The translations under genes and the position numbers were made by a program. The notes beneath the pieces were generated by a model. The model worked only from the letters and a program-made list of their open reading frames with translations. It made no database searches and was not told where the DNA came from. Of a stretch of DNA of 64,000 nucleotides, positions 53,701 to 64,000 are shown one piece after another; positions within the stretch are counted from its first letter, which is position 1; each line of letters begins with the position of its first letter. This DNA comes from Gonocerus acuteangulatus (taxonomy: Eukaryota > Arthropoda > Insecta > Hemiptera > Coreidae). Where the stretch lies: the NCBI GenBank assembly GCA_946811695.1, contig OX328125.1, positions 109,401,373 through 109,465,372 of the forward strand. Reading direction: 5' to 3'.

Positions 53701-56700
53701 CCCGTGTTTATACCAAGTGTAGCAATGGGCATGGATTACTGGAAAGAAGAAAATACCCAAAGCAATTGCATAGGAAGCCCGTGTTTATACCAAGTCTAGG
53801 AATGTGCATGGATTACTGGAAAGATGAAAATACCCAAAGCAATTGTATAGGAAGCCCGTGTTTATACCAAGTCTAGGAATGTGCATGGATTACTGGAAAG
53901 ATGAAAATCCCCAAAGCAATTGCATAGGAAGCCCGTGTTTATACCAAGTCTAGGAATGTGCATGGATTACTGGAAAGATGAAAATACCCAAAGCAATTGC
54001 ATAGGAAGCCCGTGTTTATACCAAGTCTAGGAATGTGCATGGATTACTGGAAAGATGAAAATCCCCAAAGCAATTGCATAGGAAGCCCGTGTTTATACCA
54101 AGTCTAGGAATGTGCATGGATTACTGGAAAGATGAAAATACCCAAAGCAATTGCATAGGAAGCCCGTGTTTATACCAAGTGTAGCAATGGGCATGGATTA
54201 CTGGAAAGATGAAAATACCCAAAGCAATTGCATAGGAAGCCCGTGTTTATACCAAGTCTAGGATTCTGCATGGATTACTGGAAAGATGAAAATACCCAAA
54301 GCAATTGCATAGGAAGCCCGTGTTTATACCAAGTCTAGGAATGTGCATGGATTACTGGAAAGATGAAAATACCCAAAGCAATTGCATAGGAAGCCCGTGT
54401 TTATACCAAGTGTAGCAATGGGCATGGCTTACTGGAAAGATGAAAATACCCAAAGCAATTGCATAGGAAGCCCGTGTTTATAACAAGTCTAGGAATGTGC
54501 ATGGATTACTGGAAAGATGAAAATACCCAAAGCAATTGCATAGGAAGCCCGTGTTTATACCAAGTCTAGGAATGGGCATGAATTACTGGAAAGAAGAAAA
54601 TACCCAAAGCAATTGCATAGGAAGCCCGTGTTTATACCAAGTGTAGCAATGGGCATGGCTTACTGGAAAGAAGAAAATACCCAAAGCAATTGCATAGGAA
54701 GCCCGTGTTTATACCAAGTCTAGGAATGTGCATGGATTACTGGAAAGATGAAAATACCCAAAGCAATTGCATAGGAAGCCTGAGTTTATACCAAGTCTAG
54801 GAATGTGCATGGATTACTGGAAAGATGAAAATACCCAAAGCAATTGCATAGGAAGCCCGTGTTTATACAAAGTCTAGGATTCTGCATGGATTACTGGAAA
54901 GATGAAAATACCCAAAGCAATTGCATAGGAAGCCCGTGTTTATACCAAGTGTAGCAATGGGCATGGATTACTGGAAAGAAGAAAATACCCAAAGCAATTG
55001 CATAGGAAGCCCGTGTTTATACCAAGTGTAGCAATGGGCATGGATTACTGGAAAGATGAAAACACCCAAAGCAATTGCATAGGAAGCCTGAGTTTATACC
55101 AAGTGTAGCAATGGGCATGGATTACTGGAAAGAAGAAAATACCCAAAGCAATTGCATAGGAAGCCCGTGTTTATACCAAGTGTAGCAATGGGCATGGATT
55201 ACTGGAAAGATGAAAATACCCAAAGCAATTGCATAGGAAGCCCGTGTTTATACCAAGTGTAGCAATGGGCATGGATTACTGGAAAGATGAAAATACCCAA
55301 AGCAATTGCATAGGAAGCCCGTGTTTATACCAAGTCTAGGAATGTGCATGGATTACTGGAAAGATGAAAATACCCAAAGCAATTGCATAGGAAGCCCGTG
55401 TTTATACCAAGTCTAGGAATGTGCATGGATTACTGGAAAGATGAAAATACCCAAAGCAATTGCATAGGAAGCCCGTGTTTATACCAAGTCTAGGAATGTG
55501 CATGGATTACTGGAAAGATGAAAATACCCAAAGCAATTGCATAGGAAGCCCGTGTTTATACCAAGTCTAGGAATGTGCATGGATTACTGGAAAGATGAAA
55601 ATACCCAAAGCAATTGCATAGGAAGCCCGTGTTTATACCAAGTGTAGCAATGGGCATGGATTACTGGAAAGATGAAAATACCCAAAGAAATTGCATAGGA
55701 AGCCCGTGTTTATACCAAGTGTAGCAATGGGCATGGATTACTGGAAAGATGAAAATACCCAAAGCAATTGCATAGGAAGCCCGTGTTTATACCAAGTGTA
55801 GCAATGGGCATGGCTTACTGGAAAGATGAAAATACCCAAAGCAATTGCATAGGAAGCCCGTGTTTATACCAAGTCTAGGATTCTGCATGGATTACTGGAA
55901 AGATGAAAATACCCAAAGCAATTGCATAGGAAGCCCGTGTTTATACCAAGTCTAAGAATGTGCATGGATTACTGAAAAGATGAAAATACCCAAAGCAATT
56001 GCATAGGAAGCCCGTGTTTATACCAAGTGTAGCAATGGGCATGGCTTACTGGAAAGATGAAAATACCCAAAGCAATTGCATAGGAAGCCCGTGTTTATAC
56101 CAAGTCTAGGAATGTGCATGGATTACTGGAAAGATGAAAATACCCAAAGCAATTGCATAGGAAGCCCGTGTTTATACCAAGTGTAGCAATGGGCATGGAT
56201 TACTGGAAAGAAGAAAATACCCAAAGCAATTGCATAGGAAGCCCGTGTTTATACCAAGTCTAGGAATGTGCATGGATTACTGGAAAGATGAAAATACCCA
56301 AAGCAATTGCATAGGAAGCCCGTGTTTATACCAAGTCTAGGAATGTGCATGGATTACTGGAAAGATGAAAATACCCAAAGCAATTGCATAGGAAGCCCGT
56401 GTTTATACCAAGTCTAGGAATGTGCATGGATTACTGGAAAGATGAAAATACCCAAAGCAATTGCATAGGAAGCCCGTGTTTATACCAAGTGTAGCAATGG
56501 GCATGGATTACTGGAAAGATGAAAATACCGAAAGCAATTGCATAGGAAGCCCGTGTTTATACCAAGTGTAGCAATGGGCATGGATTACTGGAAAGATGAA
56601 AACACCCAAAGCAATTGCATAGAAAGCCCGTGTTTATACCAAGTCTAGGAATGTGCATGGATTACTGGAAAGATGAAAATACCCAAAGCAATTGCATAGG

Positions 56701-58366
56701 AAGCCCGTGTTTATACCAAGTCTAGGAATGTGCATGGATTACTGGAAAGATGAAAATACCCAAAGCAATTGCATAGGAAGCCCGTGTTTATACCAAGTCT
56801 AGGAATGTGCATGGATTACTGGAAAGATGAAAATACCCAAAGCAATTGCATAGGAAGCCCGTGTTTATACCAAGTCTAGGAATGTGCATGGATTACTGGA
56901 AAGATGAAAATACCCAAAGCAATTGCATAGGAAGCCCGTGTTTATACCAAGTCTAGGAATGTGCATGGATTACTGGAAAGATGAAAATACCCAAAGCAAT
57001 TGCATAGGAAGCCCGTGTTTATACCAAGTCTAGGAATGGGCATGGATTACTGGAAAGATGAAAACACCCAAAGCAATTGCATAGGAAGCCCGTGTTTATA
57101 CCAAGTGTAGCAATGGGCATGGATTACTGGAAAGAAGAAAATACCCAAAGCAATTGCATAGGAAGCCCGTGTTTATACCAAGTGTAGCAATGGGCATGGA
57201 TTACTGGAAAGATGAAAACACCCAAAGCAATTGCATAGGAAGCCCGTGTTTATACCAAGTCTAGGAATGTGCATGGATTACTGGAAAGATGAAAATACCC
57301 AAAGCAATTGCATAGGAAGCCCGTGTTTATACCAAGTCTAGGAATGGGCATGGCTTACTGGAAAGATGAAAATACCCAAAGCAATTGCATAGGAAGCCCG
57401 TGTTTATACCAAGTCTAGGAATGTGCATGGATTACTGGAAAGATGAAAACACCCAAAGCAATTGCATAGGAAGCCTGAGTTTATACCAAGTCTAGGAATG
57501 TGCATGGATTACTGGAAAGATGAAAATACCCAAAGCAATTGCATACGAAGCCCGTGTTTATACCAAGTGTAGCAATGGGCATGGATTACTGGAAAGATGA
57601 AAATACCCAAAGCAATTGCATAGGAAGCCCGTGTTTATACCAAGTCTAGGAATGTTCATGGATTACTGGAAAGATGAAAATACCCAAAGCAATTGCATAG
57701 GAAGCCCGTGTTTATACCAAGTCTAGGAATGGGCATGGATTACTGGAAAGATGAAAACACCCAAAGCAATTGCATAGGAAGCCCGTGTTTATACCAAGTC
57801 TAGGAATGGGCATGGCTTACTGGAAAGATGAAAATACCCAAAGCAATTGCATAGGAAGCCCGTGTTTATACCAAGTCTAGGAATGTGCATGGCTTACTGG
57901 AAAGAAGAAAATACCCAAAGCAATTGCATAGGAAGCCCGTGTTTATACCAAGTCTAGGATTCTGCATGGATTACTGGAAAGAAGAAAATACCCAAAGCAA
58001 TTGCATAGGAAGCCTGAGTTTATACCAAGTCTAGGAATGTGCATGGATTACTGGAAAGATGAAAATACCCAAAGCAATTGCATAGGAAGCCCGTGTTTAT
58101 ACCAAGTGTAGCAATGGGCATGGATTACTGGAAAGATGAAAATACCCAAAGCAATTGCATAGGAAGCCCGTGTTTATACCAAGTGTAGCAATGGGCATGG
58201 ATTACTTGAAAGATGAAAACACCCAAAGCAATTGCATAGGAAGCCCGTGTTTATACCAAGTGTAGCAATGTGCATGGATTACTGGAAAGATGAAAACACC
58301 CAAAGCAATTGCATAGGAAGCCCGTGTTTATACCAAGTGTAGCAATGGGCATGGCTTACTGGAAAG
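50743..58366 (+). repeat. 77-bp minisatellite inside the transposase pseudogene, 99 copies
   Basis: ATGAAAA at 50743 and 58367 bounds 7624 bp, equal to 99 x 77 plus one base. The unit runs ATGAAAATACCCAAAGCAAT, TGCATAGGAAGCCCGTGTTT, ATACCAAGTCTAGGAATGTG, CATGGATTACTGGAAAG. Variant sites (TCTAGGAATG/TGTAGCAATG, GTGCAT/GGGCAT, GGATTAC/GGCTTAC, GATG/GAAG, AATACC/AACACC, CCCGTG/CCTGAG) are shuffled in blocks, which indicates repeated local duplications. Both single-copy flanks carry ATGAAAA, so the unit is bounded by a 7-bp microhomology. Confidence 0.93.
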
Positions 58367-58646
58367 ATGAAAAAACATAGTGAGAAAAGAAGTAACGCGA
58401 AAATCTCTTTCATCATAAAATGGCTTTTGCAGAAAACGTTACCTTGTGCACCGATTAATGGAGGAAAGTAATTTTTTTCTGATGAGAAAACATTTGATTT
58501 GGATGGACTTGATGGTTTTCCGTTTCATTTTCATGATTTAAGAAAAGTAGAACGTTTGGGCAAATATTAGGTTCAAGAAGAAAGGCTACTTGGTGTTTCA
58601 TTCTAAGAGAATATATTTACATGAGAATCAAAACTTATTAGAAGAA

Positions 58647-58648
<2 letters not shown>

Positions 58649-58676
<28 letters not shown>
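58649..58676. repeat. A-run within the transposase pseudogene
   Basis: About 28 A residues between the HDLRK and QQYNAPIH islands. The conserved region normally between them appears shortened, so this may be a scar of an A-tailed insertion or simple slippage. Confidence 0.6.
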
Positions 58677-58678
<2 letters not shown>

Positions 58679-58833
58679 ACTTTCAATGAGATGACAGAAG
58701 GTTCATCTGGATTTCAGCAATACAATGCTCCAATCCATTAGGCGAGGCTTATTAAGGAATGGTTTATCCGAAAGAATATAGACAAAATAGATTGGCCACC
58801 TATTTTTCCAGACCTTAATATTATTAAAAATGT

Positions 58834-60605
58834 CTAGGGAATTCTCACAAGAAGAGTATATAGGAAGTCAAGACAATATTCAACAATTGATGAGCTAGGG
58901 AATTCTCACAAGAAGAGTATATAGGAAGTCAAGACAATATTCAACAATTGATGAGCTAGGGAATTCTCACAAGAAGAGTATATAGGAAGTCAAGACAATA
59001 TTCAACCATTGATGAGCTAGGGAATTCTCACAAGAAGAGTATATAGGAAGTCAAGACAATATTCAACAATTGATGAGCTAGGGAATTCTCACAAGAAGAG
59101 TATATAGGAAGTCAAGACAATATTCAACAATTGATGAGCTAGGGAATTCTCACAAGAAGAGTATATAGGAAGTCAAGACAATATTCAACAATTGATGAGC
59201 TAGGGAATTCTCACAAGAAGAGTATATAGGAAGTCAAGACAATATTCAACAATTGATGAGCTAGGGAATTCTCACAAGAAGAGTATATAGGAAGTCAAGA
59301 CAATATTCAACAATTGATGAGCTAGGGAATTCTCACAAGAAGAGTATATAGGAAGTCAAGACAATATTCAACAATTGATGAGCTAGGGAATTCTCACAAG
59401 AAGAGTATATAGGAAGTCAAGACAATATTCAACGATTGATGAGCTAGGGAATTCTCACAAGAAGAGTGTATAGGAAGTCAAGACAATATTCAACAATTGA
59501 TGAGCTAGGGAATTCTCATAAGAAGAGTATATAGGAAGTCAAGACAATATTCAACAATTGATGAGCTAGGGAATTCTCACAAGAAGAGTGTATAGGAAGT
59601 CAAGACAATATTCAACAATTGATGAGCTAGGGAATTCTCACAAGAAGAGTATATAGGAAGTCAAGACAATATTCAACAATTGATGAGCTAGGGAATTCTC
59701 ACAAGAAGAGTATATAGGAAGTCAAGACAATATTCAACAATTGATGAGCTAGGGAATTCTCACAAGAAGAGTATATAGGAAGTCAAGACAATATTCAACA
59801 ATTGATGAGCTAGGGAATTCTCACAAGAAGAGTATATAGGAAGTCAAGACAATATTCAACAATTGATGAGCTAGGGAATTCTCACAAGAAGAGTATATAG
59901 GAAGTCAAGACAATATTCAACAATTGATGAGCTAGGGAATTCTCACAAGAAGAGTGTATAGGAAGTCAAGACAATATTCAACAATTGATGAGCTAGGGAA
60001 TTCTCACAAGAAGAGTATATAGGAAGTCAAGACAATATTCAACAATTGATGAGCTAGGGAATTCTCACAAGAAGAGTATATAGGAAGTCAAGACAATATT
60101 CAACCATTGATGAGCTAGGGAATTCTCACAAGAAGAGTATATAGGAAGTCAAGACAATATTCAACAATTGATGAGCTAGGGAATTCTCACAAGAAGAGTA
60201 TATAGGAAGTCAAGACAATATTCAACAATTGATGAGCTAGGGAATTCTCACAAGAAGAGTATATAGGAAGTCAAGACAATATTCAAAAATTGATGAGCTA
60301 GGGAATTCTCACAAGAAGAGTATATAGGAAGTCAAGACAATATTCAACAATTGATGAGCTAGGGAATTCTCACAAGAAGAGTGTATAGGAAGTCAAGACA
60401 ATATTCAACAATTGATGAGCTAGGGAATTCTCACAAGAAGAGTATATAGGAAGTCAAGACAATATTCAACAATTGATGAGCTAGGGAATTCTCACAAGAA
60501 GAGTATATAGGAAGTCAAGACAATATTCAACAATTGATGAGCTAGGGAATTCTCACAAGAAGAGTATATAGGAAGTCAAGACAATATTCAACAATTGATG
60601 AGCTA
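58834..60605 (+). repeat. 61-bp minisatellite from the transposase catalytic region, 29 copies
   Basis: From CTAGGG at 58834 to CTA at 60603 is 1769 bp, exactly 29 x 61. The unit CTAGGGAATTCTCACAAGAA, GAGTATATAGGAAGTCAAGA, CAATATTCAACAATTGATGA, G encodes GILTRRVYRKSRQYSTIDEL in one frame, the segment that follows the final catalytic position in Tc1-type transposases. The frame changes with every copy because 61 is not a multiple of three. The flanks (AATGT-CTA-GGG and GATGAG-CTA-AAA) share a 3-bp CTA microhomology. Very few substitutions: a young array. Confidence 0.95.
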
Positions 60606-60695
60606 AAAAGTGAAAATCTAGCTTCCTGGGACGACAAACCTCAAGAAACATTAAAAGATTATTTTATTCAATTCCAAATTAAATTTTTGAAGTAA

Positions 60696-60813
60696 TAAAA
60701 GGTGATGGAAAAGCCACAGAATTTTAAATTCCTCTTTTATTATTTTTTCTTCCAGTGTGTCTATCATTTTGACGCACCTAGAATCCGTTTTTAAGCATTT
60801 TTATTTTATATAT
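60696..60813 (+). other. Possible 3' end of the Tc1-like element
   Basis: CAGTGTGTCTATCATTTTGA then CGCACCTAGA, 60 bp after the transposase stop, resembles a Tc1-type terminal repeat. A similar GAGTGTCTAACATTTTGACG occurs at about 61853. The matching 5' end was not found left of 50538. Confidence 0.35.
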
Positions 60814-61716
60814 GGGGGCGAGGTTAGCTCTCGACTAATGAACTGGAGGACCAGGTTCAAAACCCGAGCGCGCACTAAAGATTTTTTCTTCCAGTGCTGC
60901 CGTTCGAGGGTTGGATTTGGGGTCCCAGATCGTCCCTAGGCTCACCCAGCCTTTAATTAATTTAATTAATAATGGGTACCTTGGGTGCTAATGACTCTAG
61001 CAGTCCAAGCTGCCAAGGGGAAAATCAGGCGGCAGGAGCATAGTGTTGACCAAAGTTTTTTTTTTTTTTTTACATGTGCACAAGGACTTTCAACAGACAG
61101 GCTGCATTAGGACTTCAGAGGTAGTGATTACACAATACCCTGAAAATATTTCAAGATTCCAGTTTTATTTTCCATTTTATAAAGTTAGGCGTTTGATTTT
61201 ATCAAAAGTTTACTACTGTAAATAACTGTTATTAAACTTCAATATGTTATATTATTGTCTTTAATTGTAAGTTTTAAAAATGTTACATTATTCTATGTTG
61301 ACGTTTGTTATCCTAATAAGGTTACTTATTTATATAATATTTAAAATTATATTGAACAATGATTCTTGCACAAAACAATGTTCATTGTAGCAGAAAAGAA
61401 AAAAACTGCGTACAGCATATTCAATCATGCAGTTAAAGGCATTTAAGTCTCATTTCCCTCCCTCTTTCTCTCGTGCATTTATATATTCCCCCCCCCCCCC
61501 CAATTAATAATTTGGGGATTCTGCAATTATTCTTTTTTTTTCAAATAGAAAATCGGGAAAATCCATTTTCCCTACAAAGGAGAAAGAACCTGAACTGGAT
61601 AAATAGTGTGCTATTGAGTTATAACTCACATCTCCCTAGTGTGCAGTACGGTCAAGACTCAGATACCTCTACAGTATCTGCCCCTCTGGGCCCTTGTGGC
61701 CTGTTACGGGACTGAT
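60814..61716 (+). mobile_element. tRNA-derived SINE (family B), split by an insertion
   Basis: 5' part 60814-61045: GGGGGCGAGGTTAGC, a shortened tRNA-like region with B-box AGGTTCAAAACCCG, CAGCCTTTAATTAATTTAAT and CCAAGGGGAAAATCAGGCGG. 3' part 61627-61716: CATCTCCCTAGTGTGC, CAGATACCTCTACAG, GTGGCCTGTTACGGGACTGA and TTTT. Together they align end-to-end with the copy at 19337-19711 (reverse). TTTTATATAT flanks the whole (60804-60813 and 61717-61726), the probable target duplication. Confidence 0.8.
61046..61626. mobile_element. About 580-bp insertion within the SINE
   Basis: The sequence absent from the other SINE copy starts with a T-run (61056-61070) and ends near GAGTTATAACTCA. It contains a C-run (61489-61502). 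The T-run at one border suggests a minus-strand, A-tailed retro-insertion. No coding sequence or clear target duplication was identified. Confidence 0.5.
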
Positions 61717-61871
61717 TTTTATATATATTTTGTAAAGGGTTATAATACAAAATGGCATTGCCAGATAAGTTTAAGATAAGTTAAAAATAATTGAATTCGT
61801 ATTTGTTTGTTGATCTATTGAAATGAAAAGTCAAAAATAATATTTTCCATGGAGTGTCTAACATTTTGACG

Positions 61872-62709
61872 CTGAGTGTATCTCGAAAACGGTTGGGAAA
61901 TCGTGGAAAGTGAAATGTAACAGTTCGAAAGCTTACTAAAGTCTCTACAAATAATGTTTTGAAGAATTTTTGATGGGATGGTCACATAAGGAGAAATAAG
62001 TGCTTAAAACTTAGTTAGTTTCGTTTATTTAAACGGATCTATTTGTGTTTTTCCCGCAGTTTTTTTTTCACTGCTCGTTATTTTTGTAATTGCTTATAGT
62101 AGTCAAATTTATTTGTCAATAAAACAGGATACGTATACTTAGAAACAATATTTTGTTTTTACGGAATCTTGTGATTCTCAGATGCCGTATGAATATCTAT
62201 TAGGCCCCCTTCGTATATTTTCCTTAATATCTCGGAAACGGTTAAGAATCTTGGGAAACAGAAGATTACCATTAGAAAGCTTACTAAATGCTCTACAAAA
62301 AAGGTTCTGAAGAAAGTTTTGAATAGGCGATGTCAATCGGAGAAATAAGTGCTTAAAACTTTAAAGTAATTGATTTCGCTTATTCGAACTGTTCTTTTTG
62401 TCTGTTTTTATTCCTTGTTATTTTTTAATTGCTTATAGTTGGGTAATGTATTTGAAAATAGAACAGGTTAAGTAAAATAAGAAAAACAATTTAATGTTAG
62501 AAATATGGATTTCCAAGATATATGTTTTCAACTGCCTAGCGGGGGCCTTTCTAGGGTTGGCCGACCTATCCAGGTAACATCATAAATCAAGACCTTTCAA
62601 GAAATGTGGAACCAAAATAATAACTGTTTCTATTTTAATCATTCAAATGAGACTAGGGATAAGAACGGAACCGCGCTAAGATGATGCAGTTCCTTTGAGT
62701 CGGATTTTT
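61872..62709 (+). mobile_element. 3' part of a family-1 Helentron-like element with two internal repeats
   Basis: The module ATCTCGAAAACGGTTGGGAA...GGAGAAATAAGTGCTTAAAA occurs twice (about 61877 and 62228, period about 350 bp). The terminus is GATAAGAACGGAACCGCGCT, AAGATGATGCAGTTCCTTTG, AGTCGGATTTTTTT. The 3' hairpin is weakened (CTTTG for CTGCG). The 5' half is missing. Confidence 0.7.
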
Positions 62710-63184
62710 TTACATTCCACTTGCGTTTTGAAGATCAAGAACAAGAAATCGCCCTTACTTCATGATCGAGTATGTTGAAATCTGTGTAAATAACGTTTAC
62801 CTAGATTAATCCAACAGAATACTTCTTGAAGGATCCCAACTTAGAAGTATTGATTCCAAGTCAAGTAGCAGAGCAATAGAATTTTATGATCACATCATCT
62901 GAAGGCTTTTAAGAATAGAGTGTGGAAGGTTTCATATGATCGTCAGGATTTTACGTGGGGGGAGGGGGGGCGTGTGAGGGAGGGGTTTCGATTCTGAAGG
63001 GGAAGAGAGAATTCTCGGGGGGGGGGGGGGACGTTCTATCGAATGCTTAATATTTTAGCGCGTCCAATTTATTTTCCCGGAAACTTCTGTTGCTGATATG
63101 GTGGGATAAGTCTTATAAAGCATGGTTTGTTTCAAAAAGGTTAATTCCATAAAATTATTATTTTTTTTTTAACGTCCATTATAA
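62710..63184. other. Spacer with G-rich tracts
   Basis: Between two Helentron-like copies. It holds GTGGGGGGAGGGGGGGCGTG, GAGGGAGGGG and a G14 run (62955-63031), dense enough for G-quadruplex formation on the plus strand. No gene seen. Confidence 0.6.
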
Positions 63185-64000
63185 TTAACTCAAAAATCTT
63201 TCGTCTAATTTGAAAGATCAAGTTCGTTAACCAGGAGAATCCATCCACCGGAACATGGTTTTTGGAGCAAAATTCGCGCAAAAAAAAAAAAAACAGTTAC
63301 GCTTACATCATATGCTTGTAAGTACTCGTTTTATAGGCTTCTTGGCCTAGGAAAAAGAATGCAACCATTTTTAAGGCTATAGCTTTAACCGTTTTTGATA
63401 AAACTGGCAAAATAGTTGTTGAATCAAGTTTTTGGTTTGGGTACTTAGAATCATGGGAGTCAGTTAAAATATTTTCTGCATGTTTGAAATTCATATAAAA
63501 CATGATGTTTCCATTTTAGTTACGTTTGGAGTTAAGGAAGGATTAGAATAAAATATTTTATTTATAAACATGAAAGGTTTTGGGAACTCCGTATATTTTC
63601 CTTATTATCTCGAAAACGGTTGGAAATTATAGTAAGCGAAAGGTTGCTATTCGACAGCTTAGTAAATGTTCTACAAAAAATAATCTGCAGCAATTTTTGA
63701 TTAGGATTTGTCAATCGGAGAAATAAGTGCTTAAAACTTCAAATGTTCTTGTTTTGTTCTTTTGAACGGGTTTTTGTCGTTGTATCACTTTGTAATTGTT
63801 TTATTTATTTTTTGTCTTAAATTGCATTTATTTGTAAAATTAGTATTATAGTAAAAAGAAAATAAGAAGAGTAAGCAGTGTGATTTTAGAGCGAACCTTG
63901 CCACGGCCGGGGAGTCATTTTTCTGCCAGGTAGGAATATGAACCCTTACAACCGTGACCTATTTGGGGTCATAAATTATTTCATGTAATGTCTAACGAAA
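63185..64000 (+). mobile_element. Family-1 Helentron-like element, continues past the window
   Basis: Interior from AAATCTTTCGTCTAATTTGA, AGTTCGTTAACCAGGAGAAT and CAAAATTCGCGCA through the ATCTCGAAAACGGTTGG module to the window end. The 5' terminus and TA tract are missing at the left (truncated). The 3' end is outside. Confidence 0.65.

Larger units (their letters stand above)
50538..60695 (+). pseudogene. Tc1/mariner-type transposase pseudogene expanded to 10 kb
   Basis: Three single-copy coding islands lie in order. (1) 50538-50742: SREERRLISWLYKDETGYRE, then STGRQRTRSMRQEQLI, an HTH-like N-terminus. (2) 58373-58833: MAFAENVTLC, WRKVIFF, a frameshift, SDEKTFDLDGLDGF, HDLRK, then QQYNAPIH, KEWFIRKNIDKIDWPP and FPDLNIIKNV. 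(3) 60603-60695: ELKSENLASWDDKPQETLKD, ending FLK and a stop. These are the landmarks of a DD34E transposase. The first acid is kept (SDEK). The second is changed (QQYN for QQDN) and the final Glu is Lys (IIKNV for IIENV). A 77-bp array separates islands 1 and 2, and a 61-bp array separates 2 and 3. An A-run at 58649-58676 interrupts island 2. Confidence 0.78.

Noticed and set aside
2826..60605. CRISPR-like arrays
   Set aside because: The direct repeats are contiguous, with no variable spacers. The context is eukaryotic and no cas genes are present.

Overview
The window looks like repeat-rich arthropod DNA, most likely from an insect. It holds one compact host gene, a TATA-driven, signal-peptide-bearing protein built from VPY/KPYPV repeats like insect Vajk-type cuticle proteins (41437-42189). 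Almost everything else that can be recognised is transposable-element (TE) or satellite DNA. There is no sign of bacterial sequence, and no rRNA, functional tRNA or CRISPR array. A 200-base run of N (39765-39964) marks an assembly gap.

Layout. 1-9 kb: non-LTR retrotransposon remnants, a Helentron-like non-autonomous element and a 74-copy, 63-bp minisatellite that lies inside a LINE ORF2 remnant. 9-16.6 kb: a tRNA-derived SINE, two long Helentron-like elements, a 200-bp-arm foldback element and a LINE remnant carrying two MITEs. 17.7-19.1 kb: 31 tandem copies of a Helitron-type 3' terminus. 19.3-28.4 kb: a second SINE family, palindromic MITEs, an unassigned element with 35-bp inverted repeats, 149-bp and 73-bp minisatellites, a LINE copy split by a Helentron-like element, and two large foldbacks. 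28886-34243: a complete, apparently intact LINE with two ORFs, flanked by a 13-bp target-site duplication. 34.3-39.7 kb: another Helentron-like copy, a 3.5-kb element with long inverted repeats containing a pogo/Tigger-like element and a SINE, and a TTAA-flanked MITE. 41.4-44.5 kb: the host gene and two LINE 3' fragments. 45.9-48.7 kb: a compound 130-bp minisatellite. 50.5-60.7 kb: one Tc1/mariner-type transposase pseudogene swollen to 10 kb by two internal minisatellites (99 x 77 bp and 29 x 61 bp). 60.8-64 kb: a SINE with an insertion in it and more Helentron-like copies.

Main message. Four large tandem arrays (63, 42, 77 and 61 bp) are not anonymous satellites. Each is an amplified short segment of a recognisable TE: LINE ORF2 C-terminus, Helitron 3' terminus, and two segments of one transposase gene. 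The single-copy flanks can still be read on each side. Three of the four units are bounded by short microhomologies, which suggests a common slippage or replication-template mechanism.

Two families of Helentron/HINE-like elements share an architecture: a 5' hairpin, an asymmetric inverted repeat, a TA microsatellite, internal tandem repeats, and a 3' GCAGYTCCTGC hairpin ending in CGGACTTTT.

All assignments rest on reading the sequence. No database search was run, and TE family names are superfamily-level inferences.
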